From Bradyrhizobiaceae bacterium (GTDB lineage Bacteria > Pseudomonadota > Alphaproteobacteria > Rhizobiales > Aestuariivirgaceae): a DNA stretch of 36,485 nt. The notes below the pieces were generated by a model. It was not told the DNA's origin and did not search any database. It saw only the letters and a program-made list of their open reading frames with translations. A program made the position numbers and the translations under genes. This document shows positions 34,922 to 36,485 of the stretch, piece after piece (position 1 is the first letter of the stretch; every line of letters starts with the position of its first letter). The stretch covers positions 1 to 36,485 of the forward strand of contig CANJMQ010000039.1 in assembly GCA_947475225.1 (NCBI GenBank). The letters run 5' to 3'.

Positions 34922-35661
34922 TGGACTTGGCTGAATGTCTTCCCGCGCCAGTGCGCGTTCTCAACGAGGCAGGTGCGTCACCCTTTGTGCTGCTCTGCGA
35001 GCATGCCTCGCGGTTCATTCCTGAGGAATACAAGGGGCTGGGCCTGGCCGCGGAAGACCTGACACGCCACATCGCCTGGGATATCGGTGCGGCCAATGTG
35101 GCTCAAGGGCTGTCGGCGTTGCTCGATGCGCCGCTGGTCATGGCAGGCTACTCCCGGTTGCTGATCGACCTGAATCGACCTGTCGGCAGCGCCACCTCCA
35201 TACCGGAAATCAGTGAGACCACTGTGATCCCTGGCAATCTCACTCTCACGCCCGAAGAGCGCATGCAACGCGTTGCTCTCTATTTTGAGCCCTACCAACT
35301 GGCAGTCCGCAAGCTTCTCGATGCACGACGGGATGCGGCCAGAGCTGCCACCATTGTGGGTGTCCACAGCTTTACACGCGTCTACAAGGGCATAGCCCGG
35401 CCATGGCACGCTGGCATCCTATACCGGAAATCCCGCCGTTTTGGTCATGCTTTGGCCCAGGCGCTTGGTGGCGCAGCGGAGTTAATCGCAGAAAATGAGC
35501 CCTATCAGATCGAAGACGAAAGTGACTATACGGTGCCCGTGCACGGCGAAGCTCGCGGACTTGATGCTGCACTGGTCGAAATTCGCCAGGACCTCATCGC
35601 CGACGGAGATGGCACAGCCAGCTGGGCAGCAAGGCTCGCGACAGCACTTGTCGCATGCTGA
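34921..35661 (+). CDS. N-formylglutamate amidohydrolase family protein
   Basis: A 246-residue protein of the FGase family: SPFVLLCEHASRFIPEEY (about 19-36), a central HIAWDIGA, SRLLIDLNRP and VGVHSFTRVYKG (about 143-155), with the conserved acidic and histidine residues expected of the zinc-dependent fold. The namesake enzyme releases formate from N-formylglutamate in histidine breakdown, but no other hut gene is here. In this setting it may hydrolyse a related glutamyl or acyl amide, perhaps the product of the neighbouring ligase (inferred). The ATG (34921) overlaps the previous TGA by one base. Confidence 0.87.
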   Translation: MDLAECLPAPVRVLNEAGASPFVLLCEHASRFIPEEYKGLGLAAEDLTRHIAWDIGAANVAQGLSALLDAPLVMAGYSRLLIDLNRPVGSATSIPEISETTVIPGNLTLTPEERMQRVALYFEPYQLAVRKLLDARRDAARAATIVGVHSFTRVYKGIARPWHAGILYRKSRRFGHALAQALGGAAELIAENEPYQIEDESDYTVPVHGEARGLDAALVEIRQDLIADGDGTASWAARLATALVAC

Positions 35662-35699
35662 CTTCCCTTCTCGGGTGGCGGACCTCCAGCTACATGTTG

Positions 35700-35716
35700 T
35701 TCGACGAGCCGTCGAA
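35700..35716 (+). terminator. Small hairpin after the FGase-like gene
   Basis: TTCGAC (35700-35705) pairs with GTCGAA (35711-35716) around GAGCC, 39 bases after the stop. There is no T-run. It could be a weak terminator or chance. Confidence 0.2.
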
Positions 35717-35857
35717 GGGACCTGAACATGCTCGCTCAGTTTACTGGATCGGCTTCAAGTTAGCCTGCTTGGGCGCTCGTCTAAATTCGAGACATGATCA
35801 TGGACATGCCCAGACCAATTTGTATGCTCACCAGGAACAGGCTGAGGAGGATCAAGA

Positions 35858-36485
35858 ATGAATCGGTTTGAGGGAAGAACCGCGATCATTACCGGCGCGG
35901 GTAGTGCTGACGGAATTGGATTTGCGACAGCGCGATTGCTGTTGGCTGCTGGAGCAAGAGTTGCAATCACGTCAACCACTGATCGGATCTATGACAGGCT
36001 CGCGGAACTCGGCGGCGGTCCCGACCGAGCCTTCGCCCAGCCCGCCGACTTGACCAAGGCAGACGAGGTCGCTGGTTTCGTAGCGGCGGTCAAGATCCAG
36101 TTGGGTGACATCGACATTCTCGTCAACAATGCCGGGATGACCCAGGTCGGCGGCGACGTCCCTGGCGGCAGGCTGGCTGATATATCAGAAGCAGGATGGG
36201 ACTATGGGATAGAGATTAGCCTGAAGACGGCATTCCTCATGACCCAGGCAGTTCTGCCTGGCATGATTGCAAGACGATATGGACGGATTGTCCAAATGTC
36301 ATCTGTTACTGGGCCACTGGTCGGAATTGCTGGCAGTTCGGCCTATGCTGCCGCTAAGGCTGGCATGTTGGGGATGACGCGCGCAGTTGCGATCGAAGTC
36401 GGATCCTTCGGAGTTACCGTCAATTGCGTAGGGCCTGGCTGGATTCAAACTGGCTCCAGTTCTAAGGCTGAGATCGTGGCCGGTC
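35858..36485 (+). CDS. SDR-family oxidoreductase, cut by the window end
   Basis: An open frame of 209 codons runs off the right edge. It has the SDR cofactor motif (ITGAGSADGIGFATARLL), NNAG (ILVNNAGMT), a catalytic Ser (QMSSVTG) and YxxxK (AYAAAKAG), then VNCVGPGW. So all catalytic motifs are present and only the C-terminal 40 or so residues are missing. A strong ribosome binding site (GAGGAGG, 35844-35850) lies 7 bases before the ATG. The 196 bases upstream have no other gene, so it may have its own promoter. It belongs to the same superfamily as the SDR at 20154 but is clearly a different member. Substrate unknown. Confidence 0.9.
   Translation, partial: MNRFEGRTAIITGAGSADGIGFATARLLLAAGARVAITSTTDRIYDRLAELGGGPDRAFAQPADLTKADEVAGFVAAVKIQLGDIDILVNNAGMTQVGGDVPGGRLADISEAGWDYGIEISLKTAFLMTQAVLPGMIARRYGRIVQMSSVTGPLVGIAGSSAYAAAKAGMLGMTRAVAIEVGSFGVTVNCVGPGWIQTGSSSKAEIVAG

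Noticed and set aside
34921..35661. Histidine-utilisation (hutG) assignment for the FGase-like gene
   Set aside because: No other hut genes are present and it is translationally coupled to a GS-like ligase and an isochorismatase-like hydrolase, so a hut role is not supported.
1..36485. CRISPR array, tRNA/rRNA genes, integrase or intact insertion sequence
   Set aside because: No regularly spaced repeats, cloverleaf-like segments, or transposase or recombinase motifs were noticed on either strand.

Overview
The window is GC-rich, gene-dense DNA. It carries liv-type and pot-type ABC transporters, twin-arginine signals, a BetI-like TetR regulator and a two-subunit GMC dehydrogenase. Together these suggest an alphaproteobacterium, most likely Hyphomicrobiales (inferred from gene content; no rRNA is present). 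No tRNA, rRNA, CRISPR array or intact insertion sequence was seen.

Layout. (1) 1-8.0 kb, plus strand: a glutamate-synthase-like flavoprotein, probably cut at the window's left edge; a DUF5993-DsbB pair; a small Tat-exported EipA/DUF1134-like protein closed by a good terminator; a GNAT protein with an extra N-terminal domain; and the small and large subunits of a sorbitol/gluconate-type membrane dehydrogenase without its cytochrome. A DUF937 protein follows on the minus strand (8.3-9.05 kb). (2) 9.05-9.6 kb: decayed DNA with a short remnant of a ParB-like DNA methyltransferase. (3) 9.6-22.2 kb: an MBL-fold hydrolase, then a minus-strand operon (substrate-binding protein, ATPase, two permeases, quinone oxidoreductase, BetI-like regulator, zinc alcohol dehydrogenase) with nearly every junction overlapping. 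Next come a DMT exporter, a fatty-acid desaturase-like protein, a LuxR regulator, an SDR dehydrogenase and a second, orphan copy of the substrate-binding protein. (4) 22.2-22.9 kb: more decayed DNA, starting with a remnant of the C-terminal part of a DNA methyltransferase in the same orientation as the first remnant. The two remnants bracket region 3, which may therefore be an inserted block.

(5) 22.9-35.7 kb is a catabolic locus and the most interesting part. A minus-strand operon encodes a LivM-LivG fusion, a Liv-type binding protein, LivF, LivH, a class III aminotransferase and a roughly 1,011-residue protein joining a small-molecule kinase, an M23 metallopeptidase domain and a second class III aminotransferase. 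A divergent plus-strand operon encodes an RpiR-family regulator, an isochorismatase-like hydrolase, a glutamine-synthetase-family ligase and an N-formylglutamate-amidohydrolase-like enzyme. A single intergenic region with a short inverted repeat separates the two operons. The set reads as uptake and breakdown of an amino- or hydroxyamino compound: import, phosphorylation and PLP-dependent elimination or transamination, possible gamma-glutamylation, and amide hydrolysis. The substrate cannot be told from sequence. (6) An SDR gene runs off the right edge.
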